Positions 1-10,808 of a stretch of 64,000 bases of DNA are shown piece after piece. This DNA comes from Apostichopus japonicus (lineage: Eukaryota > Echinodermata > Holothuroidea > Aspidochirotida > Stichopodidae): positions 36,514,168-36,578,167 of the forward strand of contig NC_092569.1 in the NCBI RefSeq assembly GCF_037975245.1, given 5' to 3'. The notes under the pieces were generated by a model. The model saw only the letters and a list, made by a program, of their open reading frames with translations, ran no database searches and was not told where the DNA came from. The position numbers and the translations under genes are program-made. Numbering within the stretch: position 1 is the stretch's first letter; each line of letters starts with the position of its first letter.

Positions 1-1040
1 TCATATTGAGGTAATGTTGGTTATTTTTAGGGAGTAAGATTTCCAAATGCCCAAAAAAACGTGCAAAACTGGTTGGAGGGTGTTAAAAGCTTAAAAAATA
101 CCACAATTTGGTCAGCAAATAGCTGAAATGAAATATGTCATTCTGCTTGACTGCAAAAAGTTTAGGTGGCCTGCTGTATTGTTGCTAGTAATAATTGAAG
201 GTGCGTCAATTACGGGAGTGCGTCAATTATGAAGCCTTGACTATACTCGTAGTAGTAGGCCTAGCTAGCATGATCTATTGAACAATATAACAATGAAGCC
301 TACGGCAGACCAAACACTTCGGCCGGAAAACAGTATGCAGTAGCCTAAATAGTGAATATATAACGTTAGTCGTTAGCATAATTTGCTGCCTACCTTCTCG
401 AATGATCTGCCATGCCAGTAAATGCTCCGCGAAGGTAGCATTGGTCATTTTGTCGATCCCCGATCTCTGTTCCAGTAGATCGTTTTTGGAGACCCAGTCC
501 ACGTACGTAGCACCAGCTCAAGTACACTTTTCATTTCATGTCCGTTTTGTCGCTCACTGCTTTTGGCATTGGGACCCACAATAAAGCAACCTGTGCCTTC
601 CACCTCAACAGCGCGGCGACGCGGCCGCAATATACACGTTACGTGTGTTATGCTACCACTGCATGAAACTGTGCTATATATTACGTATATTTACATACAG
701 GGTACACTGTACACTGGCAGTATATTACAAATACCGTGTCACGTGATTAACGGTGAACCATCGAAACATATGAAATTGGCCCGCCCTTTAAAAATTTCCT
801 AGCTGAGAGTGTGCTTTTAATCTATCAGTCAGCTAGCTAAACTGTTACGATATTCTCTTGTTATTGAACAATAACGAAAATTAATATAAACTCAACACCA
901 AAATTGGCTTTTTAGGGAGTGTTTCATTTTTAACAAATGGACGAATAAACTATTGGTGGCGATATATGGTTTTCTTCTTTTCAAATTTAGAGACATCTAT
1001 TTCGCAGAGAAGAGATTTATATTGATAAGTTCTTTGCATA
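1..1040. other. Flanking DNA left of the LTR retrotransposon
   Basis: No recognised gene. The stretch holds a CpG-rich patch at about 600-640 (including a NotI-type GCGGCCGC) and one weak candidate exon on the minus strand, listed separately. The last four bases (CATA, 1037-1040) form the left copy of the retrotransposon target-site duplication. Confidence 0.5.
394..502 (-). CDS. Candidate exon of an unrecognised gene
   Basis: A minus-strand open frame begins at or before 502 (no ATG there; the codon is GTG) and runs to a consensus-like donor GAAG|GTAGGC ending the exon at 394. The peptide looks like ordinary protein (it includes WVSKNDLLEQRSG and AEHLLAWQIIRE), and the CpG-rich patch lies just upstream, as expected for a first exon. 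A different frame with an ATG (MKSVLELVL...) overlaps it. I do not recognise the family. Its partner exons would lie left of the window, so this may be chance. Confidence 0.2.
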
Positions 1041-1433
1041 TGTAATGACAGAGAGTAAGGAAGAACAAACAAAACAAATCAAATAGATTCCGCAACTTTA
1101 TTGGGGGTTATGTTTAAGCATGATAAGAGGGCAGTGGATAATATCTACTCCCGGAGAAGAGTAGAGAAGAGTAGACTACTCTAACATGTTGACTGATGAA
1201 CTACATCTCTCAATAAATGACGGTAATGAGAACAAAATAGTAAGATACAATATGGCCGCCGTTGAACGTAAAGCAAGGTGATTTCGTAATGAAGAGAATA
1301 TGGAGAGAACGAACAGGGCTTACTTAGCGAAACCGCAAGCGCTGAACATGGGACGCCAAATAGAACAAAAGTATACTAGAGAGAACATGCACATTACGTA
1401 AATAATCGGTAGCCTAATGGGCACTACCTCACA
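1041..1433 (-). repeat. 3' LTR of the gypsy element
   Basis: This 393-bp direct repeat matches 6690-7072. In element orientation it begins TGTGAGGTAG and ends CATTACA, so it has the TG...CA termini of LTRs. It is 10 bp longer than the other copy because of a small tandem duplication in the gagaagagta segment near 1155-1175, with very few other differences visible. Confidence 0.93.
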
Positions 1434-1446
1434 CTCTCCCCTGCTA
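1434..1446 (-). other. Polypurine tract of the gypsy element
   Basis: Read on the minus strand, the purine-rich GCAGGGGAGAG directly abuts the 3' LTR start. This is where plus-strand DNA synthesis is primed in LTR retrotransposons. Confidence 0.7.
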
Positions 1447-1623
1447 AAGGAAGTTTGTCCTCAAACGACCAATGTATACGAGATATCTGAAATACGATAA
1501 AATGGATTAATACGAAAGAAACTTTTACAAAAAAATATTCATGCGTATCCGCACTACCAACTAAAAGTACTCGGGCAAACTATTGCTAGCAAAAAAAAAC
1601 TGTTTATCTTCAATCAAGGTTGT

Positions 1624-3540
1624 CTAACAACGTTTGACACGCTCAAACAAATTTTGGGTTTGCCGACACAAATCTGATAACTTATTACCATACAAGGTAC
1701 TATTTGTTACACTGCTAATACTTCTTGGCAGGTGGCTGATATTAGAGTGAAACCCTCTGGTGACTCGGGCACTGCGACGTAGTGGTTGGGTGACCTCGCT
1801 GTCATCAGACCATGAATCAGAGTCATCACTGTTTGATTGCTTACGTCTCGTTAGGGCACCTTCAAAATGTCGGCGGAAACCGTAATCCTCTTCACTACTG
1901 GAGTCACTGGACGACTCCCTTTCCCGATCACACTGAGCTGGGGCAACGGGTTTGAAGACAGCAACAGGTACGTCTATCAGCTGTGGGCATGGCCGTATTT
2001 CCCGCCGGTGTACCGTTCGTTGTCCACCACTACCATCGGCCGGTTCGATGACGTACACAGAACCTTCATCGGGGCGAGAGACCACTTTAAAGACTGTGGA
2101 ACCCCATTCATCTGCTATCTTGTGCATTCCACGGGGATGGTTCTTCAGGTATTCCCTGGCCCCAAGAGTTATTGGATGAGATTTGGCCTTCTTGTCATAC
2201 TGGGTTTTACGATCCTCTGCTTCAAAAGACATCTGCTCCCCTGCTTTCTTGAACGCCATCTGTAAATTCTCGGTATGTGACGTCACCCAGTTAGCAATGG
2301 GATCCGTGTCGTCTGAGTCAGATGGAGAATCTACACGCCCCAGCAGGTAATCCACTGGAAGGATTGGGTTCCTTCCAAACATCAAGAAGAAAGGAGACAG
2401 ACTTGTGGAAGTGTGTGGTGTGGAATTATAAGCATACAGGACTTCTGGGAGATGGTCTGACCAACGACGCTTCTTGTTTGGCGGCAGAGTCTTCAGAAGA
2501 TCATGCAGAGTTCTGTTGAACCGCTCTGCTTGGCCGTTGCCTTCAGGATGGTAGGGTGTTGTTCGGCTCTTGTTGACCCCATACACTTTACATAGGCATT
2601 GTATAAGGGACGATTCAAAATTTCGGCCCTGGTCAGAGTGGAGTCTCTTTGGTGGTCCATACAAAAGGAACCAGTTCCGAACTAATACCTTAGCAGTTGT
2701 CTCCGCAGTCTGGTTAGATGTAGGTATAGCCTGCGTAAACTTGGAGAAGACATCGGTCATCACAAGTATGTTTTCCTTGCCTCTGGTGTCTTTCTCAATG
2801 GTGGTGAAATCTATAGCAAGGATTTCGTATGGCCTGGTTGCCATCATACTCTTCAGTGGTTCTCTGATCTTGGGTGGCCTTTTGCACCGTGTGCACTCGT
2901 TACACCTTTCACAATATGAGGCTACGTCTTGAGAAAATTTTGGCCAGTAGCACCGATCTTGAATGAGTGACAATGTCCTTTTGTACCCTTGGTGACCGCA
3001 TTGGTCGTGACAGGCAAATAACACTTCTTCTTGGAGAACTTTTGGAAGAATTAACTGTAGTTTCTTCCCATCTTCTATAGACCGATACAAGAGTCCTTCA
3101 TACTCTTGAATTTTGTCCCACTGCTTCACAAGTAGGGACATCTCACTATGTTTTACCCGTTCTTCAACTGAGGGTTTCACCTTGGTCAACCAGAAAGCGT
3201 AGAACTTTCTAATCACTGGATCGTTCTGTTGGAAATTTCTCAGTTGGTCCTTGGTGTAGGATGGGAACACCAAAGGTGATGTCTTCACGGCATTCACTTG
3301 ATTGACACTCACTTCCACATTTGGCTTGGAAATTGCCTCAATCAATTCTGCAGGAACAATTGTTAGTCCTACTCCTTGACCAAGTTCACTCAAGGTTACC
3401 TCAGGCTGTGGCACATGTGGGCGTCTGGACAGGGCATCGGCTCCAGTGTTCAACCGTCCTGGTTTGTACTTAGGAGTGAAATCAAATGAAGCAAGAGCTC
3501 CTACCCATCGTTGTGATGCTGCCTGCATCAAGTTTAGCAT
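1624..3540 (-). pseudogene. pol: Gypsy pol, end of RNase H plus integrase
   Basis: This 638-codon open frame begins with the tail of RNase H and its connection (RWVGALASFDF, then ADALSRRP). It continues with the integrase H-H-C-C zinc domain (CHDQCGHQGYKRT ... CERCNECTRC) and the D-D-E core: AIDFTTIEKD for the first aspartate, HSDQGRNFES for the second, and the glutamate in YHPEGNGQAERFNR. A basic C-terminal region of the GPY/F type follows. No chromodomain is apparent. It is in a different frame from the RT-bearing ORF on its 5' side, so it is separated from the rest of pol by a frameshift near 3519-3526. Confidence 0.9.
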
Positions 3541-5557
3541 TATCCAGGTGAGCTAAGGGGTTATTGTCCGTGTAGACGATGAACTTTTTGCCCAGCAAGT
3601 ATTCCCGAAACTTCTCGGTTACCGCCCATTTCAGACCAAGTAGTTCTAACTTGAAACTGGAATACTTCTGCATATATCTCTCTGCACCTCGGAGAGTTCT
3701 GCTGGCAAAGGCTATGACCTTTCGTTGTCCATCTTGGCGTTGCAATAGGACAGCACCCAAACCTTGGAGTGACGCATCAATTTCAACTTCAAATGGTTGT
3801 GAGTAGTCAGCATAAGCTAACACAACCTGTCGGCACATCTTATCCTTCAGTTCCTGGAATGCAATTTGATGCTCGTTTGTCCAGAGAAACGGTGTTTCTT
3901 TCTTAGCACGTTGATTGTGTAGGCTAGTGGACACCAGTGCATGGAGTGGCTTTGCCGTCTTGGCGAAATCTACGACAAACCGTCGGTAAAAAGAGCAAAA
4001 TCCCAGAAACGACCGTAGATCCTTCACATTCTGGGGCTCAGGCCAATTCTTAACAGCTTGAACCTTGTCAGGATCTGGTCTTACTCCATCCGCAGTTACT
4101 CGATGACCCAGATACTTCACTTCAGACTGGAAAAAGGTGCACTTCGATGGTTTTATTTTCAGGCCTTGTTGCCGGAGTCTATCGAATACTCTTTGTAAAT
4201 TGACCAGATGATCATCAAAGGACTTGGAAAACACCAGGATGTCGTCGAGGTAGCAAAGCACAGAGGTGAAGAATTGGTCATGTAGACAAGCCTGCATTAA
4301 CCGTTGAAAGGTACCAGGAGCGTTTGACAGGCCGAATGGCATCCGATTATATTCATACAAACCAAATGGTGTTGTAAAACTTGTCTTATGTTTATCAGCC
4401 TCTTCCATGGCAACTTGATGATACCCTGAAAGAAGGTCGATGGTAGAAAACCACTTCGTTCCATGTAAAGCATCGATTGACTCATCTATTCTGGGAATCG
4501 GATAGGCATCCTTAATAGTCTTCATATTAAGTTTGCGGTAGTCAACACAAAGACGAAGACTGCCGTTAGACTTTCGGACTAACACAATCGGCGATGCGTA
4601 CGGACTGGTACTCGGCCTTATGACCCCATTATCTAGCAACTTCCGGATATGTTCCTTGACCTCTTCCCATTGTGAAGGTGGAATCCGTCGGTGAGGCTGC
4701 TTAATTGGGATGTCATCTATAGTGTTGATCTTATGTGTGACTCCTTCAGCAAAACCCAGTTGGTCATCAGAATAAGCAAATATGTCCTGATTTCTGTTGA
4801 TCAGGTCAACTGCCTGCTGTCGTTGAGTTGGGGTCAAACTTGGTGATAGGCTAAAAGGTATAGCAGTCTCATGGAATGAAGGTGTTTCTGTGGTGATCTG
4901 GTTTACTTGAATTTCAGCTTTCTCCCCAGTGACAAGACCGTCTTCAACAAAGGATGGAGACTGGATAATTCCTAGAGGTGTCCTAGGTTCCAGCCAAATG
5001 TCTTCATCGGTAAGGTTCATGACTTGAAGATGAAGTCTATTTGTACCAACTGTCAGAGTTGCCCCTACAGAAACTCCCTTCGGCAGTTGGCTGACTGGTT
5101 CTATTACCACTTCTGTTGCCGACGCATGCACAGGACAGGAAACATTAACCACCTGGACTGATCTTGCTGGTAACTTAACTTTGTTCTTCCCAGGTATTCG
5201 TGCCAAAGTAGAGACTGGCTTCGACAGCTTTGACTCATCTATTTTGTACCCAAGTATGTCAACAAGAACTTCTCCTGACATTCGGTGGATGATATTCATG
5301 CCCAGTAACAATGGAGGGTCTTGATCGTCTTCAACCACCAGAATACCACGTTTGGGTATCACTTCGCCACCAACTTCTACATCTATCTCAAAATAACACA
5401 AGAAGGGAATCCTGGTTTGGTTGACTGCCTTTAACCCAAGCCACCTTAATTCTACCAATGACTTCCCAGCAAACAACGTCAAGAAATGAGCCTTGGATAG
5501 AAGTGTTACAGCTGAACCTGTATCAATAACTGCCTTAATCCGAGAGCCATTCATCAC
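3482..5557 (-). pseudogene. pol: Gypsy pol, protease, reverse transcriptase and RNase H
   Basis: A 691-codon frame. An aspartic protease active site (IDTGSAVTLLS, about residues 11-21) lies at the extreme N-terminus, so the true start of the polyprotein is upstream in another frame. RT motifs follow: VLVRKSNGSLRLCVDYRKLN (about 326-344), STIDLLSGYHQ (371-381), MPFGLSNAPGTFQ (406-418) and the catalytic YLDD at 436-439. RNase H is seen as VEIDASLQGLGAVLL and YTDNNPL. The frame ends shortly after YTDNNPLAHL at a shift caused by an apparent 4-bp tandem duplication (CTGC-CTGC on the plus strand, 3519-3526). Confidence 0.92.
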
Positions 5558-5822
5558 AACAGTGGTAGTAGGTCGCTCCCCGACAATAGATGAATAGAAA
5601 TCTGTTGAGCCCCTTGCGTCTCTGTTACAATCTCACCCAGAACATGGCTCACTGTGCTGGATGTTTCTAGTTTTCCCGATGTTGAGTGACTGCAGGTGAC
5701 AAAGGTATTGGGCTGCGGCATTCCCTCGCCAAATGACCTATCTTCTGGCATCGATGGCACCTGAGGTCTTTCTTCGGGATGCGAGCAGGTCGGGTGGTCT
5801 GTGCCTCCAGCTTGTCAAGTCG
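5558..5822 (-). pseudogene. Gypsy gag-pol junction with CCHC zinc knuckle
   Basis: On the minus strand 5715-5759 encodes CHRCQKIGHLAREC, a CX2CX4HX4C zinc knuckle of the nucleocapsid type. The knuckle frame meets a stop (TAG) about 40 bases later, and neither the gag frame ending at 5823 nor the pol frame starting at 5557 is continuous with it. At least one indel lies on each side, unless programmed frameshifting is used for one of them. Confidence 0.75.
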
Positions 5823-6616
5823 TCATAATATGCCTGACTGTTGGATCTGCAGGGCTTCCATCACCTCAGCCTGGCTTTTTACAGCTGTCGTCAAATCGAC
5901 CAGGGCTTTCGTGATTTGAGTGGTCTCTGCCTCGACGGCACTCACAGGCTTTCGTACACGTCTTCTGGGGAGGTCACGATCCTCTTCTGCCATATCAAGG
6001 GCCCAGTCTCTCAACTTAATAAAAGACACGTCAGGATCTTGTATCAAGGCCTTCTTAATCTCACGCCGCAACACTCCGTCAAGCAGCCCATCTCGAAACT
6101 GCTCCTTGATGGCTTGTTCTGCATCAGGGTCACCAGGTACTTTCTTTAGCTGATCTGCTAGGGACATGAGTTTAAATGCAAACTCTGCAATCGTCTCCTC
6201 CTCTCGTTGGACTTTGTTACACATTTCTCTCATTAGGGAGCCAAGGGTACGGCGGTCCCCAAATGTGTCCGACAACTTCTGAAGGATCAGGTCTGGGTCC
6301 AAGGTCACTTCTGACGGTTGATGCCGCATTTCCTGCCTGGCTGCTCCCTCCAGGTGGGCCAATATAAAGTCTGCAGCATCGGTATCAGATAACTTCGTAC
6401 CTTTAGTGCGGCCTGGATGTCTTCCTGGAAGCTGCTCACTGATGGTCCCTCAGTACCGGAGAATGCTCTTATCTTCCTCTCCTTCTCTAACACATAGACA
6501 GTGTTCGGAGCCTCCCGTTCCGACAGTTTTTCCTCCCTCTTGGCCTTCTCATGCTCAAGACTTTCTGCAAGAGCATCCAGCTGGCGCTGCAGGTCTCTCA
6601 TCGCTGATTTAGACAT
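5823..6616 (-). pseudogene. gag: Gypsy gag (capsid region), frameshifted
   Basis: The gag start is at 6616 (MSKSAMRDLQRQLDAL, with a following predicted coiled coil rich in E, K and R). This frame stops at 6305, while the capsid homology continues in another frame (LAHLEGAARQEMRHQP, QKLSDTFGDRRTLGSLMREM, KEQFRDGLLDG) down to 5823. The switch is near 6385-6405, at a CACTAAAGGTACG stretch. The region just downstream of the capsid should encode the zinc knuckle, which is present but in yet another frame. Confidence 0.85.
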
Positions 6617-6668
6617 TTTATATCCACCGCCCTTTTATGCCGTTTAGATTTTGAAAATAGTATTGCCT

Positions 6669-6686
6669 ATCCCACTTCTGACACCA
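6669..6686 (-). other. tRNA primer binding site of the gypsy element
   Basis: Three bases inside the 5' LTR, the minus strand reads TGGTGTCAGAAGTGGGAT. This is complementary to the acceptor end of animal tRNA-Leu (…ATCCCACTTCTGACA plus CCA), so minus-strand synthesis is probably primed by tRNA-Leu. Confidence 0.8.
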
Positions 6687-6689
6687 AAA

Positions 6690-7072
6690 TGTAATGACAG
6701 AGAGTAAGGAAGAACAAACAAAACAAATCAAATAGATTCCGCAACTTTATTGGGGGTTATGTTTAAGCATGATAAGAGGGCAGTGGATAATATCTACTCC
6801 CGGAGAAGAGTAAACTACTCTAACATGTTGACTGATGAACTACATCTCTCAATAAATGACGGTAATGAGAACAAAATAGTAAGATACAATATGGCCGCCG
6901 TTGAACGTAAAGCAAGGTGATTTCGTAATGAAGAGAATATGGAGAGAACGAACAGGGCTTACTTAGCGAAACCGCAAGCGCTGAACATGGGACGCCAAAT
7001 AGAACAAAAGTATACTAGAGAGAACATGCACATTACGTAAATAATCGGTAGCCTAATGGGCACTACCTCACA
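6690..7072 (-). repeat. 5' LTR of the gypsy element
   Basis: This 383-bp direct repeat is nearly identical to 1041-1433. It lies upstream of gag in element orientation, so it should carry the promoter. It lacks the 10-bp internal duplication present in the 3' LTR. CATA follows immediately at 7073-7076. Confidence 0.93.
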
Positions 7073-8049
7073 CATATTAACAAGTAATGTGTTTTTTTTT
7101 TAAATCTTGTCACGGTGGCCCTGAGGAGACATCCGAGTTGGTGAGGAAATGTCTCTCAAAGGGTAACCAACAGGTGACATTTTAGGGTCCTTGTGGCAAA
7201 TTAAATGCGTCAAACAAGTATCCCGTCACAGATTAGATTTTGTATGGGGGGGGGAGACTGGGTGTGCTGGCTTAGGCAGGAGTCAACCCAGTGCTCAGGA
7301 AAGTACCACGTTTGTCTATTCACCACGTCCGCATAGGACCCATTGTTCTGTAAAGAATTCGCGAAGGGAGGGGTTGCCCTGTAATACCTAGGAAGTAGTC
7401 TCATAGCAAGTGACTTGGGTTAAGACGGTGGATCAGTAGTTTGGCTTTCGTGGACAGGTTCTCCTTTAGGTGACTCTGGCCAACATCCCCCGATTTTTGC
7501 TATGTGAGAAGCCCCCGCCTTTCCCAGAAGAACTCTGGGTTGCACCCTTGACCAGTAGTAGAAAACCATTGACGAACAAATGCATCCCTTGCGGTTGTTT
7601 GACGAGTATCGACAAGCTGAGGACGCTATTTCACTAAAACTTCTCTGTCAGTTAGTTATGGGTTTAAATGGGGGCGCTATAAAGAATTTTTTTCAATCTC
7701 GCCATATTAATCTTGACCAGGACCAAACCAAGAGTTTTGACATTACGTGGTTACATGTATGTATTCATCTTGTTTAAGCTTTGAAGCCGTCAAATAGAGA
7801 TTGCGCAGGGTTTTCGCTCCCCGCTGATTGATTGAAACAGTCAACGAATGTTTCATGGTTACATTATCGAGATGCGAGGCAACTTCACAGGTGGGTTGTA
7901 ACGTTTGATGTTTACGTATATGTCTTATTTACGTAGATATAAACAGAGTCAGAACTTTTCGGAGGTCGCCATGTTTATTGCTGATCTGAAAGAGGTCGCT
8001 CTTTACTTTTACATGAATTACAATATGATCGCAATATCAATACATTACA
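7073..8049. other. Between the two gypsy elements; right part probably LTR
   Basis: No gene recognised. The right part should be the 3' LTR of the second gypsy element, because 8041-8049 reads TACATTACA directly beside a polypurine tract (LTR start TGTAATGTATTG on the minus strand). I could not find its other end. A short G-run lies at about 7243-7250. Confidence 0.4.
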
Positions 8050-9983
8050 TCCCTTCCCCCTTTTAGACTTAAACTTAAAACGTGTGAAATACCTTTTGAA
8101 AACGATAACAATTTTGATTGTTGCTAAACACAACTATTCCATAACTAACTATTTAGCTAGTCTGTGGTTTCAACTCGGTAACAAAGTCTTCAAATCTTTT
8201 GGGAACATTTCTGATACGAGTTGGTCGGGTAGGTGTACTCTCAGTTCAAGGGCGTAGGGAACCGGGGGGCTGGGGGGGGGGGGGGCTGGCGCCCCCCCCC
8301 CCCCCCCCCCGTGAAAAATGTGGAGGGGCGGAAGTATCATTCCCCCCCCCCCACTTCGCAAGTCAGAAAACCCCTTTTTCATTTCCAAATGAGAAAAAAA
8401 AATCTCATTTGGAGCCCCAAATTGCATCTAAGGCCAGGTGAAAATACAAAATTAAGTTTACAAAATGGAGTGGGTGTTGAAGTGTGCTATATTGCACCAA
8501 ATTACATCTGAAGCCACCTGGAAATGCAAAAAAAATCCAAACGGGAGGGTGACACCCCCTCCCCTTAGACCCCTCCCCCAAGCCGGCCATCAGTCTTCAG
8601 CCCCCCCCCCCCCCACTCAAAACTACCTTCCTACGCCACTGTCTCAGTTTATAGTGGAGTTGCACTCCTATCCGAATGAGTTTCATCAGTTTGATACTTT
8701 TTGAGGTGAGCGGAATTCCTTTTGTATTGAACTCCTTCTGGGAATTCAACAGTTACTTGACTATTAATTCTGTCAACCACTTCAAACGGTACTTCACAAT
8801 ATGGTGCAGTCAACTTGTTTTGCTCCTTTTGTTTTACAAGTACATGATCGCCTATTTGTATGTCACTAGTTTTAGCATGTCGTTTTACATCAGCATAATC
8901 CTTTGCTTTTTGTTTCATTTCAGTATCCCTGTCTTTCATGTTTTCTTCCTGACTTTGGGAAAATTTCACATCAGGTAATTTTGTCCTGAGTGACCTTTTG
9001 AAAAGACTCTCTGCAGGGCTCACAACCTGTTGTAGAGTGTGGGGTGGAACGATAAGCCAGCAGAAAGTTATTTAACAAGTTCCAGTCAGACTTTTGAATC
9101 TGTGCGATTTTGAGTACTTTTAAAATCGTCCTATTTGCCTTTCAACTGTTCAATTCCTGAGGTACTCAAGAAGTTTTCAAATTCAATTGAAGTGAAGTAA
9201 GAAGCATTGTCAGTTTTGAGACTCTCTGGTAGGCCAAATCTACAAAATATGCGTTCCAAACATTCAATAACCTTTTCAGTAGTTATGGATTTCAGGATGT
9301 CTACTTCGAAAAATCTACTGTAGTAGGCCTAATCAACTGTTACTAACAAATATGATCCATCAGGTAATGGGCCAAGAATATCAGTTGCCAAATGTTGCCA
9401 AGGTTCTGTCGGTAATGGTGTCGACTTTATTGGTTCAGGGAAATTTGCCTTACCAACCACCTGACAGCCGTGACATGATTTACATTTTCGTTCTATGTCC
9501 TTGTCGGCTCCAGGCCACCTTATTTTTGTACGTAACCTTTGCTTGCTTTTAACTATGCCTTGATGGCCTTCGTGTGCTAAATTTATCACTTGAGCACGAA
9601 GAGATTGTGGAATGACAATGCGGGTGCCCCTTAAAACTAGTTGTCCCAACACTGCCAATTCGAACCTCACACTTTTGTACCCTTTTGGAATGTCAGTCCA
9701 GTTTTCATTTATGACACATTTTCTTAACAATGATATTTCTGGATCCACTGATGATTCTTTTTCTACCTGTTGGATTGGTATCGCCACTGGAGTTGCATGA
9801 CTAGCAATAAACCGAATATGTTCTTCCCCTATGTTTTGACCACTCGATTTTGCCCCCTTTTTTGGAAATTAACCTTGAGAGACAATCAGCTATGTTCCTT
9901 GGGCCAGGAATATAGACTACTTGGAAGTCATATGACTGTAACCTCAGGACCCATCGCTCAATTCGAGCAGAAGGTTTTGCCAA
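8050..9983 (-). mobile_element. Second gypsy element, 5'-truncated and decayed
   Basis: On the minus strand, fragments appear in order: the RNase H end (RIERWVLRLQSYDFQVVYIPG, PRNIADCLSRL, 9801-9983), the integrase zinc domain (HEGHQGIVKSKQRL ... CKSCHGCQV, 9329-9787), the core (about 9025-9330, with FGLPESLKTDNASYF) and the integrase C-terminal domain (IGDHVLVKQKEQNKL, 8649-9023). A polypurine tract follows at 8050-8064 (AAAAGGGGGAAGGGA). The core contains an in-frame stop near 9330, a hAT-like element interrupts the C-terminus, and everything upstream of RNase H is missing beyond 9983, where satellite sequence begins. It is from a lineage clearly different from the 1041-7072 element. Confidence 0.85.
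8247..8641. mobile_element. hAT-like miniature transposon inside gypsy pol
   Basis: This 395-bp non-coding insert starts CAAGGGCGTAGG and ends CCTACGCCACTG, which are imperfect terminal inverted repeats of the CAGTGGCGTAG type seen in hAT elements. It is flanked by the 8-bp direct repeat TCTCAGTT (8239-8246 and 8642-8649), the hAT target-site length. The interior has long G and C runs (about 8272-8310, 8341-8352 and 8600-8614) and no coding capacity. The flanking pol C-terminal sequence is in the same frame on both sides, which supports insertion into the retroelement. Confidence 0.8.
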
Positions 9984-10125
9984 AACAGCAAAAATGACAA
10001 CCCCAATTAATTGCTCAATTTAACCCCGTGATAATTTTTGTGCCATCAAATAACCACATTAGGCGTATTTCGGCAGCGCCCTCACCGGCTCAATGCAAAG
10101 ATAGTGCTACACTAAATAATTAAAA
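9984..10125 (-). repeat. Single inverted copy of the 210-bp satellite
   Basis: The stretch from AAAACAGCAAAAATGACAAC through the CACGGGGTTAAATTGAGCAA segment (reverse complement) matches one unit of the tandem family at 14945-16015 and includes the GAGGGCGCTGC motif region. It starts where the gypsy fragment stops, with AAAAC shared at the junction. Confidence 0.8.
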
Positions 10126-10598
10126 CAGATGTGTTCAGTAATAGGTAAGCACTTTCCCCTAGACTCTAGGCTTAGAGGAGCAAAGCCGTTTCTACTCTAA
10201 ATTTTAGACACATGCCGTTAATGAATAAATCCAATGTTAACGAAAGTGCGATACCAAACGCCAGATGACCAGGATGTAGAGGTATGATGGGATGACTTAT
10301 CAAGCAACAGGAAGAAAATATAACCTCCGACATTTCCGTAAGTAATCAGAGCAAATCGTGGCTTCCATCTTCTTACTTTATCATGTCTATATCATTACGT
10401 GAAAAATCCCATACGGAATGAGCAGAGAAATGCATTTACTAAACCTGATATCACTTGGTAGCTAGTTTTTGCCTTTAATTTGTCTTAGTAAGGAATGTTT
10501 AAAGTTTACTGGTTTCATAGGAGATACATGCTTTTCCTAGATTGGGAGCGCTCAATCGCAAAAGTTGTACTAATTATAATTCATCTGAAATGTCGTTG

Positions 10599-10601
<3 letters not shown>

Positions 10602-10693
<92 letters not shown>
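10602..10693. repeat. (TA)n microsatellite
   Basis: About 46 perfect TA dinucleotides. The apparent ORF through it (YIYIYI...) is not a gene. Confidence 0.98.
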
Positions 10694-10695
<2 letters not shown>

Positions 10696-10739
10696 TCTTA
10701 TTTTACTTTAAATTAACGAATAGTTACTGCTGCTATATC

Positions 10740-10741
<2 letters not shown>

Positions 10742-10805
<64 letters not shown>

Positions 10806-10808
10806 CAT
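10742..10808. repeat. (TA)n microsatellite, interrupted
   Basis: TA dinucleotides broken by two ACAT interruptions, about 50 bp after the first TA array. Confidence 0.95.

Larger units (their letters stand above)
1041..7072 (-). mobile_element. Ty3/gypsy LTR retrotransposon, full length, broken ORFs
   Basis: The element is bounded by two direct LTRs (1041-1433 and 6690-7072) and flanked by CATA at 1037-1040 and 7073-7076, consistent with a 4-bp target-site duplication. Coding direction is right to left: gag (about 6616-5823), zinc knuckle, protease, reverse transcriptase, RNase H and integrase (ending at 1624). Protease-RT-RH-integrase is the Ty3/gypsy order. The primer site matches the 3' end of a tRNA-Leu. 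No envelope gene is seen. Near-identical LTRs argue for recent insertion, yet gag, the gag-pol region and pol each contain reading-frame breaks, so this copy is unlikely to be autonomous. Confidence 0.95.

Noticed and set aside
7580-7777. 65-codon ORF starting MHPLRLFDEYRQ
   Set aside because: It is short, with no recognisable family or splice context.
8170-8511. Proline/glycine-rich ORFs on both strands
   Set aside because: They arise from G and C runs inside the hAT-like element.
10495-10716. ORF with YIYIYI repeats
   Set aside because: It crosses a TA microsatellite and has no other support.
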